Positions 23,381 to 31,659 of a DNA stretch of 42,458 bases are shown here, piece after piece. Each line of letters begins with the position of its first letter. The first letter of the stretch is position 1. The notes under the pieces are model-generated. The model saw nothing but the letters and a program-made list of their open reading frames with translations, made no database searches and was not told the DNA's origin. The DNA comes from a virus. The position numbers and the translations under genes were made by a program. Where the stretch lies: the IMG/VR virus record IMGVR_UViG_3300025917_000330, positions 1-42,458 of that record; one strand, written 5' to 3'.

Positions 23381-24484
23381 TCATCTGATAGTAAAGTAAG
23401 CTGAAAAGATAGAACCTTTCACCTCGGCTGGGACCACATCTACAAAACCCCCAAAGTGATGAACTATATTCCGCACAGCCGCCAATCCCATTCCTGTCCC
23501 TTTGTCCGGAGACTTGGTGGTGAAGAAGGGTTGGAAGATGTTTTTCAAGACATCTGGATGGATGCCGCTTCCATCGTCCTCAACACTGATCCTGCAAAAT
23601 CTTCCTGATACGGGGCCTCCGTTCACCGTAGGTTTGTGGTTCGTGAGATTCACATCTTCCCCTTTTAGGATGATGGTCTTGGCTCCTGCATCCCTCGCGT
23701 TCACACAGAAGTTCAAGATCACCTGGCGAATCCCCACAGGGTCAATAGCGAAGACGGCTCCCGTTGTCACTTCAGATTTAATCATAACCCCTGGTATCAT
23801 CCTGGGCAAATCTTGAAGGAATTCTAGGATAACCACCTTCACCGAGACATCGTCCCGGAAGCCATTCCTTCCTGAGACGAAACGCATCATCCTGTTCACC
23901 ATCTCTACAATCCTATCGGCCGACCGCTGAGCCGACTTCAAAAGGGCCATCCTGTTTGCTGGAGTGTATTCCTCAGAAAGATGAAGAACTCCCATTATGG
24001 GAGTGAGCATGTTCCTCATGTCATGCGCGATTCCAGTGGCCACTTCACCTACCAGTTTCTGACGCTGAACCTCTAGCACCTTTCTCTGAGCCTCAAGAAT
24101 TGTTTCGTGGGCTTCAACGAGCTTCCTCTCCCGCTCCCTGTCCCTCAAGGCTTTGCGAATGGCCCACGCTAGACGATGAGGCCTGTCTTTGAGCAGAACG
24201 TCATCAACCTGCTCTAACTCCAAACTAGGGATCATCGAATCATCAATCGTCCCAGAAAGAATCAGGACGGGGATATTGGGCCACTGTTTTCGAACCATCG
24301 TGGTCGCATGAACCCCACCCCAGCCTGGAATGTTGTAATCTAGGATGACGAGGTCAAACCTTTCAACGATAGCCTTCTCAAACTCTGCCTTCGTCTTGAC
24401 GTCAATCAATTCGACATTCTCTGGAAGGTAATGCCGAGTCAGGATGATGTCATTCTCGGAGTCTTCCAGTATCAGAATTCTCAT
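23381..24484 (-). CDS. Receiver-histidine kinase hybrid (two-component)
   Basis: A 367-residue signalling protein. Residues 1-115 are a REC receiver domain with E7/D8, the phospho-acceptor D49 (VILDY), T79 and K99. A coiled segment (115-145) leads to a HisKA H-box with H154 (GIAHDMRNML). The HATPase_c domain has an N-box at N258/N262 (LNFCVNARDAG), G1 DDGSGI at 303-308 and FTTKSPDKGTGMGL. All catalytic residues are present, so it should autophosphorylate. It starts with an ATGA overlap to the holin-like gene and lies inside the tail operon. It has no transmembrane segment, so it is cytosolic. Confidence 0.92.
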   Translation of the reverse strand: MRILILEDSENDIILTRHYLPENVELIDVKTKAEFEKAIVERFDLVILDYNIPGWGGVHATTMVRKQWPNIPVLILSGTIDDSMIPSLELEQVDDVLLKDRPHRLAWAIRKALRDRERERKLVEAHETILEAQRKVLEVQRQKLVGEVATGIAHDMRNMLTPIMGVLHLSEEYTPANRMALLKSAQRSADRIVEMVNRMMRFVSGRNGFRDDVSVKVVILEFLQDLPRMIPGVMIKSEVTTGAVFAIDPVGIRQVILNFCVNARDAGAKTIILKGEDVNLTNHKPTVNGGPVSGRFCRISVEDDGSGIHPDVLKNIFQPFFTTKSPDKGTGMGLAAVRNIVHHFGGFVDVVPAEVKGSIFSAYFTIR

Positions 24485-24840
24485 GTCTCGTCAGTGGGTT
24501 TTGGTTTTTGGATGAACTGAAGAGGATCACCTGGAACATGGGGATGGATGTGGACATCATCGTCAGGAGTCAGTTCGCGCTTGATAGAAGGCAAGGGAGA
24601 TTGTTTCAGATAGAGAATAGCACCTCCCATTCCGCTCCCAAGGAACACAAGCCCCATCTGTTTGATATCTAGCAGCTCAGTTCCCATCCCCATCGCGTAA
24701 CCAAGCCCCAGTCCCCCCTGTGTCGTTCCTACCGTCATTCCACCTGAAATGAAGGCACCAACCAATCCATGAGCCCAGCGAGCTGTTCGGCGCTTCACCA
24801 CCTTGCGCCAAAACATCGTTGTCTCGCTGGGCTTGGCCAT
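24481..24840 (-). CDS. Holin-like membrane protein
   Basis: A 119-residue protein with two hydrophobic glycine-rich segments: about 24-50 (LVGAFISGGMTVGTTQ, GLGLGYAMG) and 62-79 (MGLVFLGSGMGGAILYL), the second ending in a KQSPLP motif I remember in siphophage holin-like proteins. The C-terminal tail is soluble and Pro/Asp-rich. Holins make pores at lysis. It precedes the kinase and follows a gap. Holin identity is inferred from topology, not proven. Confidence 0.6.
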   Translation of the reverse strand: MAKPSETTMFWRKVVKRRTARWAHGLVGAFISGGMTVGTTQGGLGLGYAMGMGTELLDIKQMGLVFLGSGMGGAILYLKQSPLPSIKRELTPDDDVHIHPHVPGDPLQFIQKPKPTDET

Positions 24841-24982
24841 AAGAGAATTCTACCACTGCCACCCCTACACGGGATGGAGCAAAGGGACAATCAGAGAACC
24901 CTGGGGTTTTCCTGAAACCATGACAGTTTGAAGGGCCAGGGCCTTTTAACCCTTTGCCGATCGATCCAGTGGTAGAAAGTTT
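24841..24982. other. Intergenic gap with an 11-bp inverted repeat
   Basis: A 142-base gap, the largest in the window. The 11-bp arms TTCTACCACTG (24848-24858) and CAGTGGTAGAA (24967-24977) are perfect inverted repeats about 108 bases apart. Inside are a short AACCC/GGGTT palindrome at 24897-24908 and an AAGGG/CCCTT pair. No gene or clear promoter is visible. It may hold an operator, terminator or processing structure. Confidence 0.5.
24848..24977. repeat. Perfect 11-bp inverted repeat, arms 108 bases apart
   Basis: Arm 1 is 24848-24858 (TTCTACCACTG) and arm 2 is 24967-24977 (CAGTGGTAGAA). They do not extend in either direction. The spacing is too wide for a simple terminator but could form a long stem or a pair of protein-binding sites upstream of the holin-like and kinase genes. 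Confidence 0.6.
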
Positions 24983-25180
24983 TCAACTTGGCTCGATCTT
25001 CCACTCCGGCCCGGCAAAAGCAGTTCCACCTGGTCGGAGGGAGGCGATGCGATCGTCCCTCGCTGCCTGTTCTTCAATGCTGATCTCCCCCGTCTTCACC
25101 ATCTCCTGAAGGAGAGGACCAAGACCCTCGAGTAGATCGAGAGCCCCATCAATTGCTGTCAATACGGTTTGAGCTTTCAT
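24983..25180 (-). CDS. Hypothetical 65-aa protein
   Basis: A 65-residue protein that overlaps the lipoprotein stop by ATGA. The N-terminal half is an amphipathic helix (TAIDGALDLLEGLGPLLQEMV); the C-terminal half is charged, ending GPEWKIEPS. No signal peptide and no known family. It sits between the lipoprotein and the holin-like gene, so a lysis or envelope role is possible but unsupported by motifs. Confidence 0.55.
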   Translation of the reverse strand: MKAQTVLTAIDGALDLLEGLGPLLQEMVKTGEISIEEQAARDDRIASLRPGGTAFAGPEWKIEPS

Positions 25181-25602
25181 GGTTTTGGAGTCACTGCGGG
25201 TGGTATGTTCATTTCTCGACTGGCTAAGTAACCAGTCGCCTCACGGACAGCCTGACGGATTGTATCGAGCGCCTTCTGAAAGGCCGTCCGATTTTCCTCA
25301 GTTGGATTTGCTTTGTAGGCATCCCTGAGTTTGATGGCGCTGGCGATCCATTCAGGGGCTCCTGCCCTAACCCTGTCAGCAGCCTTCTTGATCTCCGGTG
25401 TCTCCTTCAAGACCGCCCGGTTCTCGTATTCCCATTTGACGAACCGATGCATCACTTCATACCCCGTTGTGATGGCTAGATCAGCGTCATAGAGGAATTT
25501 GTCTCCTTGATAAACCCCTTGGGGGGCCAACGTGCCACAACCATTGGTGCATCCACCAATGAGAGCGACTGATAACATCAGCAATATGATTGACTTTTTC
25601 AT
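25177..25602 (-). CDS. Phage lipoprotein (141 aa)
   Basis: A 141-residue protein with a lipoprotein signal, MKKSIILLMLSVALIGGC, the lipobox Cys being C18. The mature part is mostly helical and charged (KAADRVRAGAPEWI, TAFQKALDTIRQAV) and contains no enzyme motif. It would be anchored in the envelope. It lies in the accessory stretch next to the holin-like gene; an outer-membrane spanin subunit or a superinfection-exclusion lipoprotein are possible. Neither can be confirmed. Confidence 0.72.
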   Translation of the reverse strand: MKKSIILLMLSVALIGGCTNGCGTLAPQGVYQGDKFLYDADLAITTGYEVMHRFVKWEYENRAVLKETPEIKKAADRVRAGAPEWIASAIKLRDAYKANPTEENRTAFQKALDTIRQAVREATGYLASREMNIPPAVTPKP

Positions 25603-25672
25603 GATTCAGACTTTCTAGTTTCCAACCATCCACCATACCCTAACAACACCTCCCAAAGATTACTAGAAGAAA

Positions 25673-26740
25673 TTAGTAAATTGAATATCTTGAATTCAAT
25701 TGATTCGTCACAACCTCCACCTCATCGTCCGTGAGTGCGTAGTCATAAACCTTGATGTCCGCGATGTAGCAATGAATGTAATCTTGACCACGACCGATAC
25801 GAGCTACGGATGGAAAACCTGTAAAACCATTCAACGTGTAGATAGCAGGAGCGGTTCCATTCATCGCCCACGCATGAGCACTGGTAAGGTTGTTCCAACG
25901 GTGCATGTGAATGGCCTTCTCAGAAGGGAAGGGAGTGCTGTAAAGTCCATGACTATACTTAGAAACGATCTCAGCATCGGAGGCATTAGTCACAATAAGG
26001 TCGGCGCTCCAAGCAGAAGGGTTTCCCACTCCATCCATGAAGATGAACCCTGCACCATTCCCACGCCAGGAAAGAGGACAGCTGAATTCTTTGTAGGTCA
26101 GGATCTGCCAGACGATGAACATCGTCCAGCTAGGAATCGACGAAGCCGTGAAATCCATGAAGTCATCGACACCATCAAACATGACAGCAGGCTCGGTTCC
26201 GAAGATGCCCTCCTTGAAGAGAGGTCTCCTAGCAGACTCTATTTGAACAGCCGAGCGCGAGTATCCGCTAATGTCCGGCCAGACACTGAACTGAGCATTG
26301 TCTGCCACCCCTGTGATTGAACTAGCTTCCCAGCTCGCCACCAGCCCTGGAGTCACCGCCGAAGAGGGGACAGTCTCAATCAGTTCAAGACCAGCCTTTA
26401 CATGGAAGATGCCTTCATCATACTCCCGCTGATAGCCTCCCTCAAACCTGACAGTCCACTCTGACAATATCGAGGTCTCAGGGTATCTCAATTCGATCTT
26501 GAACTGGCCAGTCCCATTGCCGAGATCGTCTTGGAAGAAGTCTACGAAGGTCTGCATCTGAACAGCCGAGAAGCACCAGGCCACTGATAGTGTAGTATAG
26601 GACCGGGTAAAGCGAGATCGACGGACGATCGCAGCATTCTCAGTGGGACTCGTGAGGGTTGCATTCCTAGGCCTCCCTGAGAACTCTACTTTCGGCAACG
26701 GCAGGCTTGTCGGCCAGGTATTGTCAACTTGGAGGATCAT
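25673..26740 (-). CDS. Tail adaptor fused to a LamG/lectin domain
   Basis: A 355-residue two-domain protein. Residues 1-125 are the minor tail adaptor shared with the gene at 22899. Residues about 128-355 form a LamG/ConA-like domain shared with the Tat protein at 20677 (LVASWEASSITG start, RRPLFKEGIFG, MFDGVDDFMDFT, LNSRYSIY end). The fusion would place a glycan-binding domain on the tail tip. It follows the tape-measure gene with an ATGA overlap. The lectin call is from pattern; ligand unknown. Confidence 0.76.
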   Translation of the reverse strand: MILQVDNTWPTSLPLPKVEFSGRPRNATLTSPTENAAIVRRSRFTRSYTTLSVAWCFSAVQMQTFVDFFQDDLGNGTGQFKIELRYPETSILSEWTVRFEGGYQREYDEGIFHVKAGLELIETVPSSAVTPGLVASWEASSITGVADNAQFSVWPDISGYSRSAVQIESARRPLFKEGIFGTEPAVMFDGVDDFMDFTASSIPSWTMFIVWQILTYKEFSCPLSWRGNGAGFIFMDGVGNPSAWSADLIVTNASDAEIVSKYSHGLYSTPFPSEKAIHMHRWNNLTSAHAWAMNGTAPAIYTLNGFTGFPSVARIGRGQDYIHCYIADIKVYDYALTDDEVEVVTNQLNSRYSIY

Positions 26741-29571
26741 TTGCCTCTCCTCAACCCATAGCTAGATTCTACGGCGCGAGTCACATCACCTCTCCCATCT
26801 CGTATCTCAGAACTGATCTCACCTTTGACACGACGGAGGACGATTTCCACGACCCTTTCTTCACCGTCAGTTCTTTCCTTCACCTCTGGTCGGACGTCTG
26901 TGTAATTGTTGATGACGACTCGAGTCCCTCCACCCAGTTTGTCATTTGGGACGATCGTTCCATTGCTTGATGGAGAGAAGATCTCAGGACCTCTTTCACC
27001 CACCAGGTAATTCTGCCCACGAGAGACCATTCCACCTGTTGCTCGCTCACCACTAACCTCGAGATTGATTGACTGAATGGTCGACATGATACTCGCCGCC
27101 GCGGCGACGACCGAAGCTATCGCAGCCAAATTAGCGGGCCACGGAAGGGCGAGGGCCTCGGCGATACCCTGTTGGATCTTGATGGCTGACGTAGCAATAG
27201 CCATCGCTTTGGACGCGGCGAACATCGCTTTGTAGGCTGCCGTCTGCCTACCCCCAAACGATTCAATCGTTTTGGCCAGTTCGTCGAACATGTTCTGACC
27301 GGACTGAATAAGAATCTGGGCCTGGGCCATCTGAAGTTGCTGGAGGCGACGGTTGTAGGCTTCGACGGCTGCGAGCTTCTCCTTGTTCGCCTTGTCCCCT
27401 AAATCGATGCCCTTCTTTTCAATCTCCGCTAAGATCCTGAGTTTGTTCTGATTCATCTCGATCTCGCGGGCGATTGCAGATTCCTGAGCCACCAAACGAT
27501 CCGAAAACAAATCTTCAGTCACCCCACCTGCTCCTGCATTATGACCAATGATCCCATGAGCCCTGAGCAAATCTGCTGTCTTCTCAGAACTGAGTTCACC
27601 CTGCTGCCCAAGCTTCATCGAATCGATCAACTCGGAACCGCTGATGTTCCTCATCATCGCTGCCTCTCCTCTGGAGAAGAGTTGGGACTTAGGAGGCTGG
27701 CCGAGGAGTTTCAACAGTTCAGTCACCTGGAGATCGTTCAGCATCCGCCGGATCTTCTCGCCGCCTCCTTTAGCAGCATCACCCACCCTAGCCACTGCCT
27801 CCTCGAGTCCCTTGGTGCTCTTGGTCGCGTCGTCGATGCCCTTTGTCATGTCCTTCAGGTGAGGATCCAACTCAGGGAAAAGGGCGGTAGCAAACTTCAG
27901 AAAACCACTCCACTCCCCCAGCAACTCTTTCACCGCCTCCTTGCTACCGTCTGCAAATTTCTTATTGATGTCACTAGACTTCTGACTAGCTTCATCCAAA
28001 ACCTTGAGAGAATCTACCACACCATCCTTGATAGCCCTCCCGGCATTCCTGACCGAGTTCATCCTCTCCACTTGCATCTTGACGTAGGCCCCTGCGGCTC
28101 CTGCAAAATCCCGCTTGAACAGTGCCTCCATCACGTCCGCTGTTCCTGACGCGGCTCCACCCAGCGCAAACAAACCGTCAATGATAGCACCAATCGAATC
28201 CCACCAGATCTTGAAGAGTTTGATCTGGACGCTGACGGAAAGTTCTAAGCGAGCGAGATCCCTGGATATCAATACATCAAGAACGATGGTGAGGGACTTG
28301 ATGGCTGTCCAAGCCATTCCCACCCCCAGCGCAAAAAACTTGAAGATGTCAATCAACGTCATCAAGATTGCAGTCAACCAGCCACTCTCCTTCTGAGTTT
28401 CAACAAGCCACCTTATGACTTGCCTCATATTCGTGTTGAGTTCTTCCAGCGCAGGGACGAGACTCTCTCCGAGAGTGATCAAGAAATTCTTCAACTGATT
28501 GGATGTGATTGTCCACTGATTGGCAAAGGATTTCAATTGCCTTTCAGAGACATCCTCTACCGTCCCACCTGCCGCCCGCAGATCCTTCTCAAACCCCCGG
28601 ACTCTTTCAGAAAATCCAATCAAGGCAAGAAGAGCCGACAATGAACGATCATGGAAACCAAGCAATTGAAAAGCCGTCCTTCTCAACTCGACCGAAGCAC
28701 CAGACATGACGTCCTCAAGATCCTTCAGGATGTCAGCAGTGTTCCTCATGTTGCCCTGAGCATCGAACACACTGATACCCAGTTCCTTGAAAGCCTCTTT
28801 GTTGGTGATTGCTGTTCTCTGGAGATCACGAAGAACAATAGCAAGAGCTTCACCAGCCGCTTCACCACGCAGACCCTGCTCGGCGAAAGCGGCTAGGACA
28901 GCCACACCCTCTTCAACATCCTTGTTCGCCATCCTCAACGCGGCAGCGGCTTTGTTCGACAAGGCCTCAGCAAACTGTTCAACTGTGCCTTGCGCTAAGA
29001 TATCTGCCTTCACTAAGACATCGGCCACCCTAGCCATGTTCTTCATATACTGGGTGGTATCACCCACCTTCAATCCCAAAGCCGCCTGGGCGCTGGTAAG
29101 AAGTGAGGTGGCCTTCTCCATCTCAAAAGCACCTGCGGTGGCGAACTTCATCGCAACGGGCAAAGCCACCATCTGCTGCTCAACAGTCAAACCGGCCGAT
29201 GCGAGGAAGTAGTAAGAATGGGCAAGTTCCTCGGCTGATTTGATACCTTCACCTGAAAGAGACAGAGCCAACTCTTCCATCTTCTTCTTGGTCCTGTCAC
29301 TCAGGTTCCCCATGATGGCAGTGGACTCCGTCATGGCTTTGTTGAACCGAGCAAATTCAGCAACCGCCGCCGCTCCTATGACACTGAACGCCACTGTCAT
29401 CCCAGCCGACAGTCTCGTGGCTGTCCTCAGCATCATATCCGCCGTGGAAATCATTCCACGCTCGGCATCCATCAATCCGCTCAAGAGACTGGATGGATCA
29501 GCAGACAACCGAACGAAGAGGGTGCCTAGCGCAATCCCACCAACCCCTCCTCCAATTGATGAAGATATCAT
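26737..29571 (-). CDS. Tail tape measure protein
   Basis: A 944-residue protein, long, helical and with hydrophobic segments, starting GGVGGIALGTLFVRL then a phage tail tape-measure core (FNKAMTESTAIMGNLS, AEELAHSYYFLASAGLT, AATALGLKVGDT-like) as in TIGR01760/PF10145. The C-terminus has the typical GGMVSRGQNYLVGERGPEIF motif. It sets tail length (about 0.15 nm per residue, so roughly 140 nm by the general rule) and may help DNA entry. The tail chaperones lie directly upstream. Confidence 0.94.
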   Translation of the reverse strand: MISSSIGGGVGGIALGTLFVRLSADPSSLLSGLMDAERGMISTADMMLRTATRLSAGMTVAFSVIGAAAVAEFARFNKAMTESTAIMGNLSDRTKKKMEELALSLSGEGIKSAEELAHSYYFLASAGLTVEQQMVALPVAMKFATAGAFEMEKATSLLTSAQAALGLKVGDTTQYMKNMARVADVLVKADILAQGTVEQFAEALSNKAAAALRMANKDVEEGVAVLAAFAEQGLRGEAAGEALAIVLRDLQRTAITNKEAFKELGISVFDAQGNMRNTADILKDLEDVMSGASVELRRTAFQLLGFHDRSLSALLALIGFSERVRGFEKDLRAAGGTVEDVSERQLKSFANQWTITSNQLKNFLITLGESLVPALEELNTNMRQVIRWLVETQKESGWLTAILMTLIDIFKFFALGVGMAWTAIKSLTIVLDVLISRDLARLELSVSVQIKLFKIWWDSIGAIIDGLFALGGAASGTADVMEALFKRDFAGAAGAYVKMQVERMNSVRNAGRAIKDGVVDSLKVLDEASQKSSDINKKFADGSKEAVKELLGEWSGFLKFATALFPELDPHLKDMTKGIDDATKSTKGLEEAVARVGDAAKGGGEKIRRMLNDLQVTELLKLLGQPPKSQLFSRGEAAMMRNISGSELIDSMKLGQQGELSSEKTADLLRAHGIIGHNAGAGGVTEDLFSDRLVAQESAIAREIEMNQNKLRILAEIEKKGIDLGDKANKEKLAAVEAYNRRLQQLQMAQAQILIQSGQNMFDELAKTIESFGGRQTAAYKAMFAASKAMAIATSAIKIQQGIAEALALPWPANLAAIASVVAAAASIMSTIQSINLEVSGERATGGMVSRGQNYLVGERGPEIFSPSSNGTIVPNDKLGGGTRVVINNYTDVRPEVKERTDGEERVVEIVLRRVKGEISSEIRDGRGDVTRAVESSYGLRRGK

Positions 29572-29574
29572 AGG

Positions 29575-30251
29575 TTAATTGAGACTGATTCCCAAAGCAG
29601 CCGCCCAGGCCTGCTTAGACATTTTGGACTTCTCTTCTCCTTTATTTCTATCACCAAGGAGAAAATGATCCACTTTGACATTCCCTGGATGCTTCACGTA
29701 ACCCCGTCTCACCTCGGCAGCGATTTGGGCGAGATACATATCGCGTTTGGAATCCCTGCGGTGAACGAGTTTGATGTATTCGAGCCATTCAAGAAATTCA
29801 GTGAATGTCATCCGAGACATCAACTCCCGCACTGGAATCCCGAGGTGGGAGGCTACTTCAAACCAGCACAGCCTCTCACCTCTCAGTCTTTTTTTGCTTC
29901 GTCGACAGCCTTCTTCGCTTCGGGTTCGTTCAGGTAGTTGATTACCTGCGCCTGCTTGTAGAGCTCCGAAACCACCGAAGAAGGCCAGCCTTGGATTTCC
30001 TTCACCTCGACGAGCTTTCCATCGCGGTAAAGGCACCGGCTGAGAAGGTCAGACTGCAAACCTTCGAATTTGTTGAGTCCAACGGGACGCCCCTGGGCAT
30101 CCATCCGCGTCCTCGTTGCCAGTTTGTCCAAGAATTGATCTCGCATCAAACTGGTCATTTCACGAAGTTCATAAGCGACCTCGCCCTCCCCGTTCTTGAG
30201 GGTAACAGGGAGGACCTTCGTGGTGAGGTCAAGTGAGATGACGTTATCCAT
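29575..30251 (-). CDS. Tail assembly chaperone GT fusion (-1 frameshift product)
   Basis: The frame-0 protein G (30251 to 29883) ends at GCA AAA AAA GAC TGA. A -1 slip on A AAA AAA (29889-29895) continues as AGA CTG AGA GGT into the T frame ending at 29575, giving about 225 residues. The T part (VASHLGIPVRELMSRMTFTEFLEWLEYIKL) resembles lambda-type T domains. The fusion chaperones the tape measure during tail assembly. An independent start for the T frame at 30036 is not needed. Confidence 0.85.
29883..30251 (-). CDS. Tail assembly chaperone G
   Basis: A 122-residue protein between the major tail protein and the tape measure, as gpG is. It has an N-terminal beta region (ISLDLTTKVLPVTLKNGEGEV is too long to be a single motif; key part LPVTLKNG), then helices with DLLSRCLYRDGKLV. 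It ends at the slippery A7. Its 3' end is where the -1 frameshift occurs to make GT. Binds the tape measure. Confidence 0.82.
   Translation of the reverse strand: MDNVISLDLTTKVLPVTLKNGEGEVAYELREMTSLMRDQFLDKLATRTRMDAQGRPVGLNKFEGLQSDLLSRCLYRDGKLVEVKEIQGWPSSVVSELYKQAQVINYLNEPEAKKAVDEAKKD
29889..29895 (-). other. A7 programmed -1 frameshift site
   Basis: The minus strand reads GCA AAA AAA GAC TGA, so the heptamer A AAA AAA fits X XXY YYZ in frame 0, with a stop two codons later. A -1 shift joins G to the T frame. The position matches the conserved frameshift of siphophage tail chaperones. Confidence 0.85.
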
Positions 30252-30270
30252 ACGGCAAATGAATTAAGGA

Positions 30271-30717
30271 TTAGGTGTCAACGTTCGAGTGGTAAACCGG
30301 CGCCACCTCTGCTCCATCTCCGTCGACGTTGCCCGGCTGGATGGTGATAGTGGCAGTAGGCTGCTCACCTTCGGACATCGCGCCCGGAGTGAATGATTCG
30401 ATCCATCCCCAGAACACAATAAACGACCCGTCTGGGAAGGTGATGGTGCATATCTGATTGATCCCTACCTGACCCATGAGGTCTGGTATCGCTTCGGTCG
30501 CGTAGGCCACCGTTGCGGTGACAGGAGTGAGGGACTTCAGATTCCTGGGTGACATCGTCCGCCACGTCGTGTTTCGCATGGTGGTGGTATCGATGGCGCC
30601 GCCAGCGGTCATCCCAGGAGGGGTTATTTCCTTCTCAAAGAGTCTTACGTCTGGAAGGTTAGCGAACGAGATGATGGTTGCGAAGCCATCATCTAGTCTG
30701 ATTTGATTTGGATCCAT
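30271..30717 (-). CDS. Major tail protein
   Basis: A 148-residue protein that matches the major tail tube family of siphophages: start NQIRLDDGFATIISF, an ITPPGMTAGGAIDTTTMRN segment, a WRTMSPRNLKSL strand and a C-terminal FPDGSFIVFWGWIESF with EGEQPTATITI. It polymerises to the tail tube. An AAGGAAA ribosome-binding site precedes it. Position before the tail chaperones is standard. Confidence 0.88.
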   Translation of the reverse strand: MDPNQIRLDDGFATIISFANLPDVRLFEKEITPPGMTAGGAIDTTTMRNTTWRTMSPRNLKSLTPVTATVAYATEAIPDLMGQVGINQICTITFPDGSFIVFWGWIESFTPGAMSEGEQPTATITIQPGNVDGDGAEVAPVYHSNVDT

Positions 30718-30745
30718 GTTTCCTTTCTTCGGTTTAGGGGTTCAT

Positions 30746-31222
30746 TCATTGGCCAGACAAGAGGAGACCACCGCCCTCACCGCTCAACTCTACGTTGAAC
30801 GGTTCACCTCTTTCAAGAGTCAGTATCATGTTAATGGTGAAATGGTGGCGCCGCCCACGAGTGTTTTCTTCAATCCCCAATGGGATGATTGCCCCAGTTC
30901 GTGAAACATTATGGACAATGTATTCCTCCTCATCGGTGGTTACAACAGAATTCTGCACCGCGTCGAGCGTCAGGGCAATAGCTTGAGCTTTCAACCAAGT
31001 CTCTTCATAAGTGGGCCCGCGCACACGAATTTGGATACCAGGGTGCTCAATCTGTTCACCTGTCCTCATCATCCGTCCGTCAAGTTTGCCTGCCGTGTCA
31101 TAGATGCAGATCGCCTTGTCTGGAAGGTCGGGAAGAAAGGAGATGAAGATGCTCCAGTCTTCCCCCTCCCCTAAATCCAGGTCAAGCATGAGCTGATGAA
31201 TTGCAACAGAAGGGGCTTTCAT
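30746..31222 (-). CDS. Minor capsid / tail terminator protein
   Basis: A 158-residue protein with a central DLPDKAICIYDTAG and a GIQIRVRGPTYEETW segment, as in the PF12691-type bacteriophage minor capsid/tail terminator family. Such proteins cap the tail tube and join it to the head. It overlaps the gp10-like gene by ATGA and precedes the major tail protein, the expected place. Confidence 0.76.
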   Translation of the reverse strand: MKAPSVAIHQLMLDLDLGEGEDWSIFISFLPDLPDKAICIYDTAGKLDGRMMRTGEQIEHPGIQIRVRGPTYEETWLKAQAIALTLDAVQNSVVTTDEEEYIVHNVSRTGAIIPLGIEENTRGRRHHFTINMILTLERGEPFNVELSGEGGGLLLSGQ

Positions 31223-31659
31223 ACCTGGATGCGTGGAGTCCAGTTGAGGAGGGCTCGATCCCTGATGATCCTCAACATCTCCGGTCGGAGGCGACGGGAG
31301 GGTTCCTCAAGAAATTTAGCTTGGGCCGGAGGCTGAGGATCCCAATACTTCCCTATTCCGCTCGGCCGAGGCATTCCCTTGAGGACCATCCCAACTGATT
31401 CATGAACAGCCATCGCGTAGGGAGCTGAGAAGCCTACGCTCACCTTTGCTGCAAATCCCTTCCCATCTGTGCGGGTGTAAGCTGAGGCCTTCAATGCGCC
31501 GGTCTCGATGGGCACGAGACGCTGGCTCTCTCGCTGTAGAAGCAGACCCGCTTCTATTACACCCACTTCCACGTCTGCTGCGATCTTGTTACCGCAGAAG
31601 CGCAGAGACAATAAACACTCACGCAGGCCACCAACTTGGTTGAGCTTCTCTTGTATCAT
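31219..31659 (-). CDS. HK97 gp10-like head-tail joining protein
   Basis: A 146-residue protein whose centre reads VPIETGALKASAYTR, then KVSVGFSAPYAMAVHES, the hallmark of the HK97 gp10-like family. It likely completes the tail end or the head-tail joint. Its start overlaps the previous stop (CTATGA). The N-terminal 35 residues are a helical extension. Confidence 0.83.
   Translation of the reverse strand: MIQEKLNQVGGLRECLLSLRFCGNKIAADVEVGVIEAGLLLQRESQRLVPIETGALKASAYTRTDGKGFAAKVSVGFSAPYAMAVHESVGMVLKGMPRPSGIGKYWDPQPPAQAKFLEEPSRRLRPEMLRIIRDRALLNWTPRIQV

Noticed and set aside
27541-28149. 202-aa plus-strand ORF inside the tape measure
   Set aside because: It is antisense to a clearly coding tape-measure gene and has no recognisable domain.
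29575-30036. Independent 153-aa gene starting at 30036
   Set aside because: Its first third is an out-of-frame read of the G gene; the T-like part begins exactly after the slippery A7, so it is the -1 frameshift extension.
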